From: Blepharisma stoltei
Taxonomy: Eukaryota; Ciliophora; Heterotrichea; Heterotrichida; Blepharismidae
Reading direction: 5' to 3'
DNA length: 64,000 nt
Assembly: GCA_914767885.1 (NCBI GenBank)
Contig: CAJZBQ010000016.1
Location: forward strand, 1-64,000
Of the stretch, positions 25,401 through 35,126 are shown piece by piece; within the stretch, counting starts at the first letter, position 1; each line of letters opens with the position of its first letter. The notes under the pieces were generated by a model, which saw nothing but the letters and a program-made list of their open reading frames with translations, did not search any database and was not told the DNA's origin. The translations under genes were made by a program, and so were the position numbers.

Positions 25401-26375
25401 CAAGTTGAAGATTTAAATTTGTATTAACCTAATTTAATAGACAAAAAACAAATAGAACGCTATTCAAACAATTTCCACACTGAATCGATTAATTTTGTTA
25501 TACTCAATATATTTTTTTTTAAAATTTTAAAAAAAAGTTAAATGAAAAAAACTAATTATTATAAAATTATTTTGACCTAGTTTAATTGACAAAATCCAAG
25601 TAGAATATTATTTAAAACATTTTTTAGCTGAATAAATAATTCTTCATAAAATTTAATTAAAAATTTAAACTATTCAATTTATATTCTTAAAAAATTGTAA
25701 AAAATATTTAAAAATATTTAAAAAAATACTAAACTATTTTATGGTAAAAGTGCATGTAAGACTCTATCCAAACAATTTCACGATGAATCGGTTAATTTTT
25801 TTAAATATCTCTCTCTCCATAAAAAATAAATGAAAATTCAAATTATTGAGCTTAATTTATATTTTTTAAGATACAAAAAATTTAAAATAATTTTTAAGAG
25901 AAAAATTTAAATATGATTTTTTATAAAAATATCAAATTAATCTCCTTTTAAATTAGAACAGGATTTTTGTTCCAATTTAAAGCGGGGGAGTGAGTTTATT
26001 AAACATAACCATGAAGTAACTTTGATCAGTCTTTCTACATGTGGAAACTTTTTAATCTCTTCCAGTCTGGATAAAAATATAAAGGTTTGGTATTTAGGGA
26101 ATATAGATCAAAATTTCCAAGGAGCTTGTGTAATCAAAGATTTTCGTATGGAAAATTTGACGACGTCAATTAAATGAAATTATGATGGAACAAAATGCTT
26201 ATGGGGCGATTCACAAGGAACCATAGCGATATGGGATAGATGCACAGGGAAATTTATTAGTTTTAATGCTCATATCGATAGTGTGACTTCAATTGATTCT
26301 TCAAGATGTGGGAATTTTTTAATTACTGGGAGCAATGATAGGACTGTAAAGTTATGGAGATTAGATATAAAGTAG
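22428..26375 (+). CDS. Pentapeptide-repeat/WD40 protein 1, interrupted by three IESs
   Basis: After removal of three inserts the frame is open from ATG 22428 to TAG 26373-26375. The N-terminal region has a helical part (KEVLYNIILLSKTTDSLNLAS) and a short pentapeptide-type stretch (IPNAELSYGIFYNTNFSSSNLHKVNFS, read as A/N-x-L/F repeats). The rest is WD40 blades with repeated FSPCGRFLASGAEDK, ISPDGKKILSC, WIWSQCGKFVIVCSADRSISIW and SNDRTVKLWRLD motifs. Ciliates have many such proteins, probably scaffolds; partner and role unknown. A paralogue follows directly at 26473. The three inserts sit at different sites from those of the paralogue, so they arrived after the duplication. Confidence 0.8.
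23572..23869 (-). mobile_element. Decayed family A MITE as IES in WD40 gene 1
   Basis: 298 bp between TAG repeats (23569-23571, 23870-23872). The left end TCTCCCGGTGAATGAATC is a worn copy of the family A end. The right side keeps the two direct copies (GCTCAAGAGTGTAGG and TTGCTCGCTCACAGAGGGGG). Excision with one TAG gives PTYLAFSPCGRF, the WD40 frame that continues downstream. Confidence 0.8.
24365..24517. mobile_element. Palindromic MITE as IES in WD40 gene 1
   Basis: A near-perfect 153-bp palindrome, TAGAAATTTTCCC... to ...GGGAAAATTCTA, inside a TA duplication (24363-24364, 24518-24519). The arms also contain GGAGCTGTTTGCC and its complement, with a loop near TTGGTTCGACCAG. Removal with one TA rejoins NKNIDISPDGKKILSC in frame. 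Confidence 0.85.
24734..25990 (+). mobile_element. Family B MITE as IES in WD40 gene 1
   Basis: 1257 bp between TGA repeats (24731-24733, 25991-25993). The left side carries two same-direction end motifs about 45 bp apart (CTCTTTTGAAATTGAAACA and CTCCTTTAAAATTGGAACA). The right end is a hairpin of the same motif (TTTTAAATTAGAACAGG then TTGTTCCAATTTAAAG, ending GCGGGGGAG). It contains a nested family A element. Excision with one TGA joins ELIAEFIKHNHEVTL in frame. The layout matches family A exactly although the sequences differ. Confidence 0.8.
24831..25214 (+). mobile_element. Family A MITE nested in the family B element
   Basis: 384 bp between TTA repeats (24828-24830, 25215-25217). The order is CTCCCCCCCGTGAGTGAACA, a 45-bp spacer, ACCCTCCGTGAGTGAACAAA, an AT-rich body, then a terminal hairpin GTGAGTGAACAAAA/TTTTGTTCACTCAC ending in a run of G. 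It lies inside the family B element, so it inserted later. Confidence 0.85.
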
Positions 26376-26472
26376 ATTTTTGCTATAACACAGATTAATT
26401 CATTTTTATATTTAAGAAATTATTTATATAACTGTTTATAAATCCAAATTTTACTTAATATACCTAATTGAA

Positions 26473-29341
26473 ATGGATTTAATTCTTGGAACAAATTGTT
26501 ACTGAAAATCAACTTCAAGAAAGCCAAGATATAAGACCATTGAACTTTATAAAAGTGATAAAAGAACCAAAAATTTTTTTCAACAAAATTTTCACCCTAA
26601 TGCTTTTTTATTCAGATTTTTTTTTTTCAATCAACCTTTTCTTATCACTAAACGAAATCTTGATTTCCTCATAGCAAAGAAATGCATAGACGATCTACCA
26701 AGCTTAAAAGACATTTCTCCTTTAAAAGAAAGTTATTTTAATAAAATCGATCTCAAGTTTATTAGCGATTTCGTAAAAGACTCTCTCACAGAAAGCCTAA
26801 AAGAAGTGCTTTATAGCATAATTTTACTATCAAGAACAACAGATTTAGTAAGTCTAGCAGCAAGCAATGCAATCACATTTCTTAATAAGCCAGACTTCTT
26901 ATTTACAGACAGAGACTTAAGCAGAATAAGCATTCCAAACGCAGACTTATCATATGGAATGCTCATTAATACAAATTTTGAATCAAGTAACCTTTCTGGT
27001 GTCAATTTCTCTAAATCCCATATATATGACTCAAATTTCAGAAACTGCAATATGGCTGACACAAATTTTGGAGAACAAGCCCCTATTGCTGAATTGGCCA
27101 GAGCTCCTGATAATTTAGCATTTTCTCCTTGTTGAAAATTTTTCGCTACTACAGACTATGAAAAGATATTTCTATACAGCTTAGAAACATATCAAGAAAT
27201 TGGTTCTCTAATAGAGCATGAGGAGTATGTAAAATACTTATTATTCTCTGACAATGGAAATTATTTAGTTTCGGCCAGTTCTGACTCAAAAATAATTTTA
27301 TGAGATACTTTTACTAAACTTAAATTAGCAAGTTTTACTGGATGCAGGAGCACTGCAAACTTTTCACCTTGCAACACTTATATCTGCTTAATGCAGCCAG
27401 GTTGAAATGGAAAATCATTTATTTATAATATTAATACAGGGCAAATAGCACTGGAAATCTGCAATAGCATTGATATTCCACAATTCTCATTTTTTTCATG
27501 TAAAAGTCTCATTACTTTATATAAAAATGGTACTCTTGTAAAATGAGATTTATTGAAAAATCAGATGGAAAATAGCATAAAAAGTTCCTGCAGATATTCA
27601 GCTTACTATTCAGCGTCTTTCTGCCGCAAGTATTTAGCTATAAATAATATCGAGACTTCAATATTCATATACAATGTGGAGAAGTTTGAGTTGATTCAGG
27701 CAATTTATATTATGTCTTTCAATTATTTTGTATTTTCTAATTGTGGGAGATATTTAACTGTGAAATTGAGGAATAATAATATTATAGTTTATGACAGAAA
27801 AGCCCAAAGCAAAATTTTTGAAATTTGCAATAAAAATGATGTGATGGCTCTTGCATTTGCTCAATTAAATTATTTGGTTTTGGGAAGGACTGACGGGACA
27901 TTGAGAGCTTGAAAAATCGATTTTGATTTAGATTTAAATAAGAAAGCTGTTGCAAAATATGGAATTACAGCAGCTTCTTTTTGCTTGATAGCAAGTATTT
28001 TGCTATTTCAACTGAAAAAGGATGGATTTTTATATTTTTTCTAGAAAATCAAAAACTCTTTAGAGAGTTTGATATCCCCAGCAACTATATTTCTGTATTT
28101 CATGGTCTGTAAATGTTATAGCTTCCTGCAGTTTTGACTCTAAAATCAAAATATGGGATATTTATACAAATATCCTTTTAAAGGATTCAGAATGATTATC
28201 AACCCTTCCAAGAGAATTCAATTTTCTCCAGATGGGAAAAAGCTCCTTTCCTGTGAGATTTCAGGGGATGTGACAATAATAGATATTGATAAAGATAAAC
28301 TGCAAATCCAATCGTGGCTTGGCCAGCAAAGAGTGTCCGCGTGCTGCTGATTTGGCAATGAAGAATTTATAATTACTTGCAGTGGTCAGAAATCAATATA
28401 GTGTCTTCACAGTTTATCTCCTCTTGTCCCTATGCCTCCTGAGACAATCTTGGGGGTTGGCTTCCCCAGCTTATGTTGGTGAAACCAATTCTCAAAGCTG
28501 CAAATGCTCAAGATAGTCAGACTTCCACTTTGAGGGTTGGTTTCACCAACGTAAGCTGGCGACACCAACCTCCCACAAGAGAGGCTGAAATTGTGAAGAC
28601 ACTATATGCATATGAAAGGCAGAAAACCAAGAATTAGTAGCAGGCTTTGTTAAATACAATCAAGATGCAAAACTTTTCAGTATTTCTCCTTGTGGAAACT
28701 TTTTAGTTTCTGCCAGCTTGGACAAAGTCATAAAGATTTGATATTTAGGAGACAAAACTGACTCCTCACCTCTGTGAGTGAACCAAAAAATTTTGCTCAC
28801 TTGTGAGGGGTTGAGTTTTTATTAAAAAATTTAATATATCATAATAATTTTTTTCAGTTTAAAAAAATCCCAGTTGGGCAGCATATTTATTGTAATTTTT
28901 AAAAACTATGTTTAAAAGCAAGCTGTTTAAAATTAGATAGAATTAACTAGAGATTTCATTATATTAATTTTCACTCATGAATCAAAGTATTTTTTCATAA
29001 AAAATTCTATGCTCGTTCACAAAGAGTAGGCTTTTGGACAAAAATAAGGATTTTCCAATAGTTTTCTTCTGTAACAGAGGGGGAGGAGTAAGAATTTCAA
29101 AGGAAATCGAATGCTTAAAGAGTTCTATGTTGAAAATTTCATAAATTTTATAGTATGGTCATCAGATGGAAAGAGTATTATTGCAGGAGATGAGGGAGGG
29201 CAGATGCTGATACTTGATAGAGAAAAAATTATTCTTTGTGAAAATGTTCATAAAGAAGGAGTAACTGCTCTTGATGCATCAAGAAAAGGTAATTTTGTTA
29301 TTTCTGGGAGTAAAAGCAAATTAATTATTTTTAAATTATAA
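26473..29341 (+). CDS. Pentapeptide-repeat/WD40 protein 2, interrupted by two IESs
   Basis: Paralogue of the gene just upstream, with the same order: helical N-terminus (KEVLYSIILLSRTTDLVSLAA), pentapeptide-like stretch (IPNADLSYGMLINTNFESSN), then WD40 blades (FSDNGNYLVSASSDSKIILW, FSPDGKKLLSCEISGD). ATG 26473 opens a frame to about 27985; a shorter frame called at 26486 is in another phase. Three later frame changes (near 27985, 28105 and 28190) lie in or beside T runs; at the first two one extra T restores alignment to the paralogue, and the third also returns to frame with a one-base correction. Two inserts (28399-28604, 28762-29088) are removable in frame. It ends in TAA at 29339-29341. 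Probably functional if the T-run breaks are assembly errors. Confidence 0.7.
28399..28604. mobile_element. Palindromic MITE as IES in WD40 gene 2
   Basis: 206 bp, ends TAGTGTCTTCACA and TGTGAAGACACTA, flanked by TA (28397-28398, 28605-28606). Inner arms contain GGGGGTTGGCTTCCCCAGC and a related inverted block. Removal with one TA rejoins GQKSICIWKAENQELV, which aligns with DRSISIWKADNQELI in WD40 protein 1, where there is no insert. Confidence 0.9.
28762..29088 (-). mobile_element. Family A MITE as IES in WD40 gene 2
   Basis: 327 bp with TGA on the left (28759-28761) and TAA on the right (29089-29091), one base apart from a perfect repeat. The left end is the hairpin (CACCTCTGTGAGTGAACCA then TTGCTCACTTGTGAGGGG); the right side carries the worn paired copies. 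Excision gives GDKTENFKGNRMLKEF (or T-K-N), in frame and aligned to the paralogue. Confidence 0.75.
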
Positions 29342-29893
29342 AGCCATTATAATTATTTACATCTCCTATTTTATAGGTTATTCATAGATCCCTATTTTTT
29401 CTTCAGAAAAATGATATTTTTGTTATTGGCGACTTTTAAGTCTCAAGCTAAATTTAGCTTCAGAGGATGCCAGTTGCTCGATTATCAGTCTGCATTTCTA
29501 TCAATTGAGAATCCATGCAAATAATTTAAATCTATTTATTTAGAGTCTAACTTTAAGCTTTTTTTTACATTAAATCTCATAACGAATACTTTGCTGACCG
29601 TTTGCAAGTAGGGCATCATTCAAATATCATATAGTAAGTATAAACTAAAACGAATTTCAAGAGCATTCATTACAATTTATTTATATTTGATAAATGGGAA
29701 ATATTTCATCAGAGGAATTCAGACATGAAAAAATAATATTAATATTGTAAACCTTTCTAAGTTAATATATTAATATTCAAAAATAGAGGCTTCAAGAAAA
29801 ATTTAGCCGATCAAAGATAAGAAGCATCTTTTCAACCCATAATAATTTATATATTTATTCCAAAATAATAATTAATTATTTGGCTGAATCCTT
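29342..29893. other. Intergenic between convergent WD40-2 and SDR genes
   Basis: AT-rich 3' flanks of two convergent genes. I see no gene, inverted-repeat element or structured RNA here. Confidence 0.5.
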
Positions 29894-32002
29894 TCAAACT
29901 TTCTTTATTTTTTTTGCATATGACCCTGACGCTTGATCTCTGAATAAGGCAGCATAAATTGACTGCAATTGATGCTTCCAATGCCCACTTGTGTAGTTTA
30001 CTTTTCCGAGCGCTTTTAGTACTCCTTCTACATGCTCTTCCTTTTTTATTAAACAAGGCATATTTTTATATTTCTTGGTTAGTGGAGTATCGACCCATCG
30101 GCTACTTGCCGTTGATTGAAACTTTTTGATGTTAGGTAAATTTTTCGAAATTTTCTCGTATTTCATTTGCTCGGAAAAACACTAAATTTTTATCAAATGT
30201 CTTATGAGGTAAATTTCCAACAAAATTTACCAAGGAAATGCTATACTATCAAAATTTTTCTATTAAAACTATGTGCCGGACACATCCAGGGGTAACTGTC
30301 AAGACGTCAATATTGGTATTTTTTTGCCTTGACAAATAGCAAGCTTCTTCTGCTACTATTAAGCTAAATGCTGATATAAAGCTTTTTCCAGCAGAATAGC
30401 AGCTACCATAAGGGACTGGAAAGGTGCCGAGAAGAGAGCTTAAATTGATAATTGCGCTCCGATTTTTCCTGTTAAGCATGCCAGGAATGTATAGTTTTGT
30501 TAAACAAACGACAGGCCAAATGTTCAGAGAGTTTATATTGAGTAGATCAGCTTCAGTGACTGTATGGAGCGGTCCATCAGCTCCATATCCTACATTGTTT
30601 ATGCTATTTTGCATTAATTTGATTACTCCCCTCCTCAGTGAGCTAACAAAAAAATTCTGTTCGATCATGAGGGGATTTAATTTTGTTTTATAAAAAAATT
30701 TTTTATCGAAATTTCGCAAAAATTGGAAAGCAAATATTTATTTAATTTGTAGAATTTATGTTTTTAAAATACAGTATTAGCTAGAAATTCATTATACTAG
30801 CTATCACTTATATATCAAAATATTTTTTTCATAAACAATTTTGTTCACTCACGGAGGGTTATCTCGAAGGGGGAGTTATTAAAGTTGGAGTAATTTTCAT
30901 ATTTATATAAGAAACCTAATATCTCATTTGCTCTGTGGAACTAATTTTGTTTTAATTGTAATACGACAATGCTGATGTCTAGACCCTCAGTTTGTGATTT
31001 TATGTCTTGGAAAAACTCCTGACTCCCCTCAAATTGATCGAACGACATCATTGAAAATTTCCCAAACATTAGAAAATTAACCCTCTCCTTGACTGATCGA
31101 TTTTAATATATTTAAGCACATAACTCGCTACCTATCCTCCCACAAATTTAACTGCCCATTTTTGATAGTAATTAAAATTAGATATTATACATTAAATCCA
31201 TTTTAGTGATTTTTCGAGCATTCTTTAATGCTGTGCATACTCTATCTTTAGTAATTAACTCATAAAATATTTTATTATTAAAATTTAATATAAACATATT
31301 CACATTAAATAAAAATTTTCTAATAATTTTTTTCCCAAAAAATTTTTATCTCGATGGTATCAGCTCAATCAAGGATGGAGATGTGTGAATTTTTAGCCGA
31401 TAATGAAAAGTCTTTTACTATTGATTTAGTTTTAATTGGGAAATTTTGTTCTAAATTTTTGGATAAATTCATGAGCTTTTCATAGTTTCTTCCCACGAGG
31501 ACAAGATTAAACCCATGAAAAGCAAGTTTCTCTGCAAATCCTAAGCCAATCCCATCTGTCGGCGCAGTTACTAGCGCCCAACTTTTAAGACCATACTGAG
31601 AAAAGTCTGTATTAGACCTTAACCTCTATGAATAGGTAAGACCATTGAAAAATCATTTTGGAGAGATTACCCCTAAGTAAGGTTATGTTTTTTAAATATT
31701 ATATTTTGAATATAATTAAATATTTAATTATTATCATTATAATAGGCCTAGATCTGCTCCATTAAATTTAAATATTTATATTTAATTTTAAATTTTCAAA
31801 ATTAAACTATACATTTATTTGAAATCTAAAAAACATTCAATAAATAATTTTACATAAAAGAGATAACTTTCTATGAGCAGGAGAAAATTGTGCTTGCTTT
31901 TGGAGGAGTTAGTGACTTGAAAGAGTAATGCGCAAATAGATATCCCTTTATAAGAGTCCATAATCCAAATGCAAAAAGAATGTATTCTATACATTCCAGC
32001 AT
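29894..32002 (-). CDS. 17-beta-HSD12/3-ketoacyl-CoA-reductase-like SDR, cut by four IESs
   Basis: Read leftward from ATG 32000-32002. A membrane-anchor-like N-terminus (MLECIEYILFAFGLWTLI) precedes KSWALVTAPTDGIGLGFAEK, the NAD(P)-binding TGxxxGIG region with APTDGIG. Then come LDISIVV/NNVGYG (the NNxG motif), IINLSSLLGTFPVPYGSCYSAGKSF (catalytic Ser and YxxxK) and TPGCV, and the C-terminal GHWKHQLQ typical of very-long-chain 3-oxoacyl-CoA reductases. That family reduces 3-ketoacyl-CoA in fatty-acid elongation at the ER. Four inserts interrupt it. Three have clean junctions (31622-31908, 30602-30961, 30095-30278); the one at about 31023-31385 is not resolved to the base. A decayed duplicate lies at 34085-34893. 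Confidence 0.75.
30095..30278. mobile_element. IES in SDR gene with no TA at its edge
   Basis: 184 bp between GAC copies (30092-30094, 30279-30281; GTC on the coding strand). Joining gives TPGCVDTPLTKKYKN, filling a gap expected from SDR relatives. The repeat contains no TA and I see no strong terminal inverted repeat, so the exact edges are less certain than the in-frame joint. Confidence 0.5.
30602..30961. mobile_element. TA-flanked IES in SDR gene, holding a nested MITE
   Basis: 360 bp between TA copies (30600-30601, 30962-30963). Removal joins LDISIVV to NNVGYGADG, exactly the length of the conserved family stretch LDIxILVNNVGY. Within it lies a family A MITE; once that is taken out the host insert is only about 107 bp. 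The decayed SDR copy at 34085-34893 shows no insert at this site. Confidence 0.75.
30626..30875 (+). mobile_element. Family A MITE nested in an SDR IES
   Basis: 250 bp between TTA repeats (30623-30625, 30876-30878). Its ends are CTCCCCTCCTCAGTGAGC and CGAAGGGGGAG; inside are TTGTTCACTCACGGAGGGT and the usual AT-rich body with AATTGGAAAGCAAATATT. Copies are worn, so the strand call rests on the body. Confidence 0.7.
31023..31385. mobile_element. Family D MITE-like insert in SDR gene
   Basis: The left side has CTCCCCTCAAATTGATCGA and, about 60 bp on, CCCTCTCCTTGACTGATCGA; the right end has GCTCAATCAAGGATGGAG. This is again the paired-motif layout with a new motif. It lies between KDFSLSAKNS and SQEFFQDIKSQTEG of the SDR, and the decayed copy at 34085-34893 has continuous sequence here. 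The flanking repeat (TGA at 31020-31022 and 31386-31388) does not by itself restore the frame, so the edges or one base are wrong. Confidence 0.5.
31622..31908. mobile_element. TTA-flanked IES in SDR gene
   Basis: 287 bp between TTA copies (31619-31621, 31909-31911). Excision joins AHYSFKSLRSNTDFSQYGLKS in frame, and the decayed duplicate reads continuously through the same place (SFKGLMSKTEFSQYSLKS). The ends are only weakly inverted. Confidence 0.8.
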
Positions 32003-32553
32003 TTTATTATTTGCTCAGCCCATTATTTTATCCTTTAGTGCATTAATTATCCTGATGCAAAGACAAGTATAACTTGCTTTGATCAGGAGCATATGAATAA
32101 TGATAGAGAAGGAACTTTTAATTGTATGAACTTTAAACAAGAATTTTCTGAAAATAGCGAGGAATAGCTTTTAAAGAATCAAATTCTGCTATAATTACAG
32201 ATTTTGCAGTGAAAAAATGAACTTTAAATATTTGTCTTCGATAATACTTGAATTTTTTATAATTTGATTTGACTTTTTGACATCTTAACAGAGAATAAAT
32301 GGTTATGTGTTTGTATAATTTATTTAAATTATAAAAATATTAATCCAAGGCCAAGAGTAGAGCTTCAAGGAAGAGAACTAGAATATTTTATAGCCAATTA
32401 CCTCATAGATATGCAAGAAAATTTAAAAGCTTTTATATACAATCTTTTAAAAAGGAATTATTAATTATCTTAAACATTTGCAAATCCTTGAGATAAAAGT
32501 CAAGTTTTCGTTTTGAATCTCTTCCGACTCAAAGCAACTTGATCTATTTGATT
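32003..32553. other. Intergenic, nothing recognised
   Basis: AT-rich DNA upstream of the SDR gene. Short frames only; no repeat family member seen. Confidence 0.4.
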
Positions 32554-33300
32554 TCATTTATTATATATATCTTCCTTTATATTCAGAATTTTAAATCGAT
32601 AATCTTCCAACATTCTAATATCCACCGAAGGAGACGAATTTATTACTTTATCCAAATCTTCAATAAAATGTTCAAGTTCAAATCCTTCTGTTAGGTCTCT
32701 GTAAATCAATAATTGACTAGAGTATTTTTCATAGAAAACGTAGATTTCGTTGATGATACTAATAAATTTATGATGAATCACTGAAATAAAATTCACATTT
32801 CAACTTATAGATTTCTGTCGAAGCTGCTCAATAGCCGGGAACGGGCTATAAATTGATAAACTCTAAGTAAAGCTCAGTAATCTCTTTATAGCACCAAGAG
32901 TGCTGAATATAGTTAACTCGCTGCATTATATTATTTTAAAGTATAAATTCTTTGCTTTGCATTTTAAAATTAATGCAGAAAGTTTTTCCTCCAATCTTAA
33001 AACTTGCTCATACCTGACTTCGAATTCAATTTTCTTAATGCTTCTTCTATCAGATTTTCTATATCGAAAGACTTTTTTGTAGATATTCTTAATCAATCCT
33101 GATCACAGATTCCAGTTTTGGAAGGTATCAATTTGCTACATATAGGTATTGATCCGTTCATAATATATAAAGTCAATGCGCCTTGACCAGTTTTATTAAT
33201 ATTATTTAATCGTTTTTTGGGGATTGGACCACCCATCCAGATTATATGTAATATCTTTGTTAGCGATTGAATTTTTGATTCCTCAGAGTTTGCCATATAA
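32554..33300 (-). pseudogene. Broken gene, possibly glycosyltransferase-like
   Basis: Two minus-strand frames, 33093-33296 and 32554-32796, with stops between them. The first contains LTKILHIIWMGGPIPKK, which resembles the start of sugar-nucleotide glycosyltransferases (the [I/L]H-IW-GG-P region before the DxD motif). I see no DxD motif after it. A further minus frame, 33283-33543 with a hydrophobic segment, may be the N-terminal part. Alternatives are an intact gene cut by IESs I could not delimit, or chance frames. Confidence 0.3.
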
Positions 33301-33743
33301 ATAAATAATTATTTTCGGATAAAAGCCCCTGTTATGTATTATTTCATTTTCATATTTATCTGCTATTTCAATAGTGAATTTTAAAAAGTAAGAATATTTC
33401 GATTTGATTATAAATAAAATGGATTTCAGAAGCGAAATAATAAACGCTATTAGATGACATAAAACTTGCATATTGAATTTAGATTGTTGGAAGCTAAGTT
33501 TAGAAGACATAAAAGTTGTTGTAGATGTGCTTAACAATGTCATCCTGAAATTTTATACTTTCCTTACTACCCGTCTTTAACGAGTAAAAAAAATTTTGTT
33601 AATTTTTTTTATAGCTTATGAGTTATTCTTATAAGAACATCATCGAAATTTGATTAAAATGCTATGATCTATTTTGCTACTTTAAGAATAGCTGTGAGTC
33701 AGAAAATAAGGTGCCTCCTTCTTTTTTATTAATAGTAATTACT

Positions 33744-33790
33744 TTACCCCCCCTGTAAACAAAAATTGTTTCTCTATCGGGGCTTAATTC
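33744..33790. repeat. Small solo hairpin, family A-like
   Basis: TACCCCCCCTGTAAACAAAAATT is followed by an imperfect complement (GTTTCTCTATCGGGGC). It resembles the terminal hairpin of the family A elements without the body. Weak; a chance palindrome is possible. Confidence 0.3.
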
Positions 33791-33829
33791 TTTTTTAAAT
33801 AAAGCTTTTTCAGTGGAGATGAAAAAGTG

Positions 33830-34060
33830 CTCACTCCAGCCTGCTCTGTGAGCGAGCCAAATCATTGGAAAATCCTTACTTTTTAGCCAATAGCCCACCT
33901 TCCGTGAGCAAACAAAATTCTTTAACATATAAATTATAATTATTATCAAGAAATCTAGCTAATTCTAGCGAATTAAATTAATTTCCGCATTCCAATTATA
34001 TAAAAAATATTAACCGTGAATATACAAAAATATTTGCTCGCTGATTGAAGGAGGAGGAAT
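33830..34060 (+). mobile_element. Worn family A MITE
   Basis: The left side has two direct copies (CTCTGTGAGCGAGCCAAA and CTTCCGTGAGCAAACAAAA) separated by about 45 bp, the family spacing. The body is shortened, and the right end has only TTGCTCGCTGATTGAAGGAGG. Flanking repeat not clear. Confidence 0.55.
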
Positions 34061-34084
34061 AAAAAGAGAGCTTAGGCCAAACAT

Positions 34085-34893
34085 ATAGAGAACTATATTA
34101 GGATCTCAGTTTCAGGAAATGATGGAGAAACCCATTAGCTCTGTATCCTACATTTTACCACAACACTGATCTAAACCTTCAGTTGCGACTTTATGTTTTC
34201 AAAAATTCTTGAGGATCTTTGCTTATAATGAAAAGTCTTTCACTATCGATTACTTTTAATTGTAAATTCTTTAAATTTCTTAATACATTCGTGAACTTTT
34301 AATAATTCCTCCCTATAAAAACAAATATTAATCCTATGAAAAGTAAGTTTCTCTGCAAAATCCTAACTCCCCCCTTCCGTGAGTGAGCAAAAAAAAATTT
34401 TTGTTCGCTCACAGAGGGGTTAATTTTTTTTTAAATAAAAATTTATATATAAATTTTATAGAAAATATTTTTTTTCGGAATTTAAAAAAAATCCTAATTC
34501 GCAAAAATTGGAAAGCAAATATTAATTTAATTTATAAAATTTAATTTTTAAAACGCAATTTGTTTAAAATTAAACAGAATTAGCTCGAGATTTCATTATA
34601 ATAATTATCATTTTATATAATTTTTTTTTCTTTTAAAATTTTTTTTTTTTTCACTCACGGAAGGTGAGTTTTTGGGCAAAAAATAGGGATTTTTCTAATG
34701 GTTTTGCTCACTCACGGAGGGGGAGTAAGCTGATTCCATTAGTTGACACAGTTACTATCCAACAGCTTTTTAGGCTATACTGAGAAAATTCTGTTTTTGA
34801 CATCAGTCCCTTGAAAGATTAATGAGCAAATAGATATCCCTTAATAAGTTTCAATATTCCTAACACAAAAAGAGCATATTTTACATATTTCAT
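34085..34893 (-). pseudogene. Decayed duplicate of the SDR gene
   Basis: Read leftward from ATG 34891-34893 it follows the gene at 29894-32002: MKYVKYALFVLGIL, LIKGYLFAH, a TAA, SFKGL, FSQYSLKSCWIVTVSTNGIS, then a family A MITE, then IGRNYWKFTN and NVGYRANGFLHH in shifted frames. It ends before the catalytic YxxxK region. The Gly-rich cofactor motif is damaged. It is useful because it shows empty sites for at least two inserts of the intact gene. Confidence 0.65.
34367..34725 (-). mobile_element. Family A MITE inside the SDR pseudogene
   Basis: 359 bp between TAA repeats (34364-34366, 34726-34728). Left hairpin CTTCCGTGAGTGAGCAAAA with its complement, AT-rich body, and two direct copies at the right (TTTTTCACTCACGGAAGGT, TTTGCTCACTCACGGAGGG). 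One of the best-preserved members. Confidence 0.85.
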
Positions 34894-35126
34894 AATTTTA
34901 TTATTTCGCTTAACTTGAAAATAATTTTGTCGACTCAAAATAATTTCATTTGTAGTTTCAGCAAAATCAAAATTTTCAATATTTTTGGCAAAATTTTCGC
35001 AATAAAACTTATTTCTATGAGCATATTTGCTTTAATCTCTTCAGAAAATCGGAATTTGACTAATTTTCATAGAATTTTATTAATTTGTTAACAATAGGAT
35101 TTTTTGAACTACTTATTTAGCTTATC

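Noticed and set aside
22428-26375. Bacterial-type contamination for the pentapeptide/WD40 genes
   Set aside because: They use TGA as Trp and carry the same MITEs as the neighbouring genes.
33677-33949. 90-residue minus ORF as a gene
   Set aside because: About half of it is the end of a worn family A MITE; the remainder has no family resemblance.
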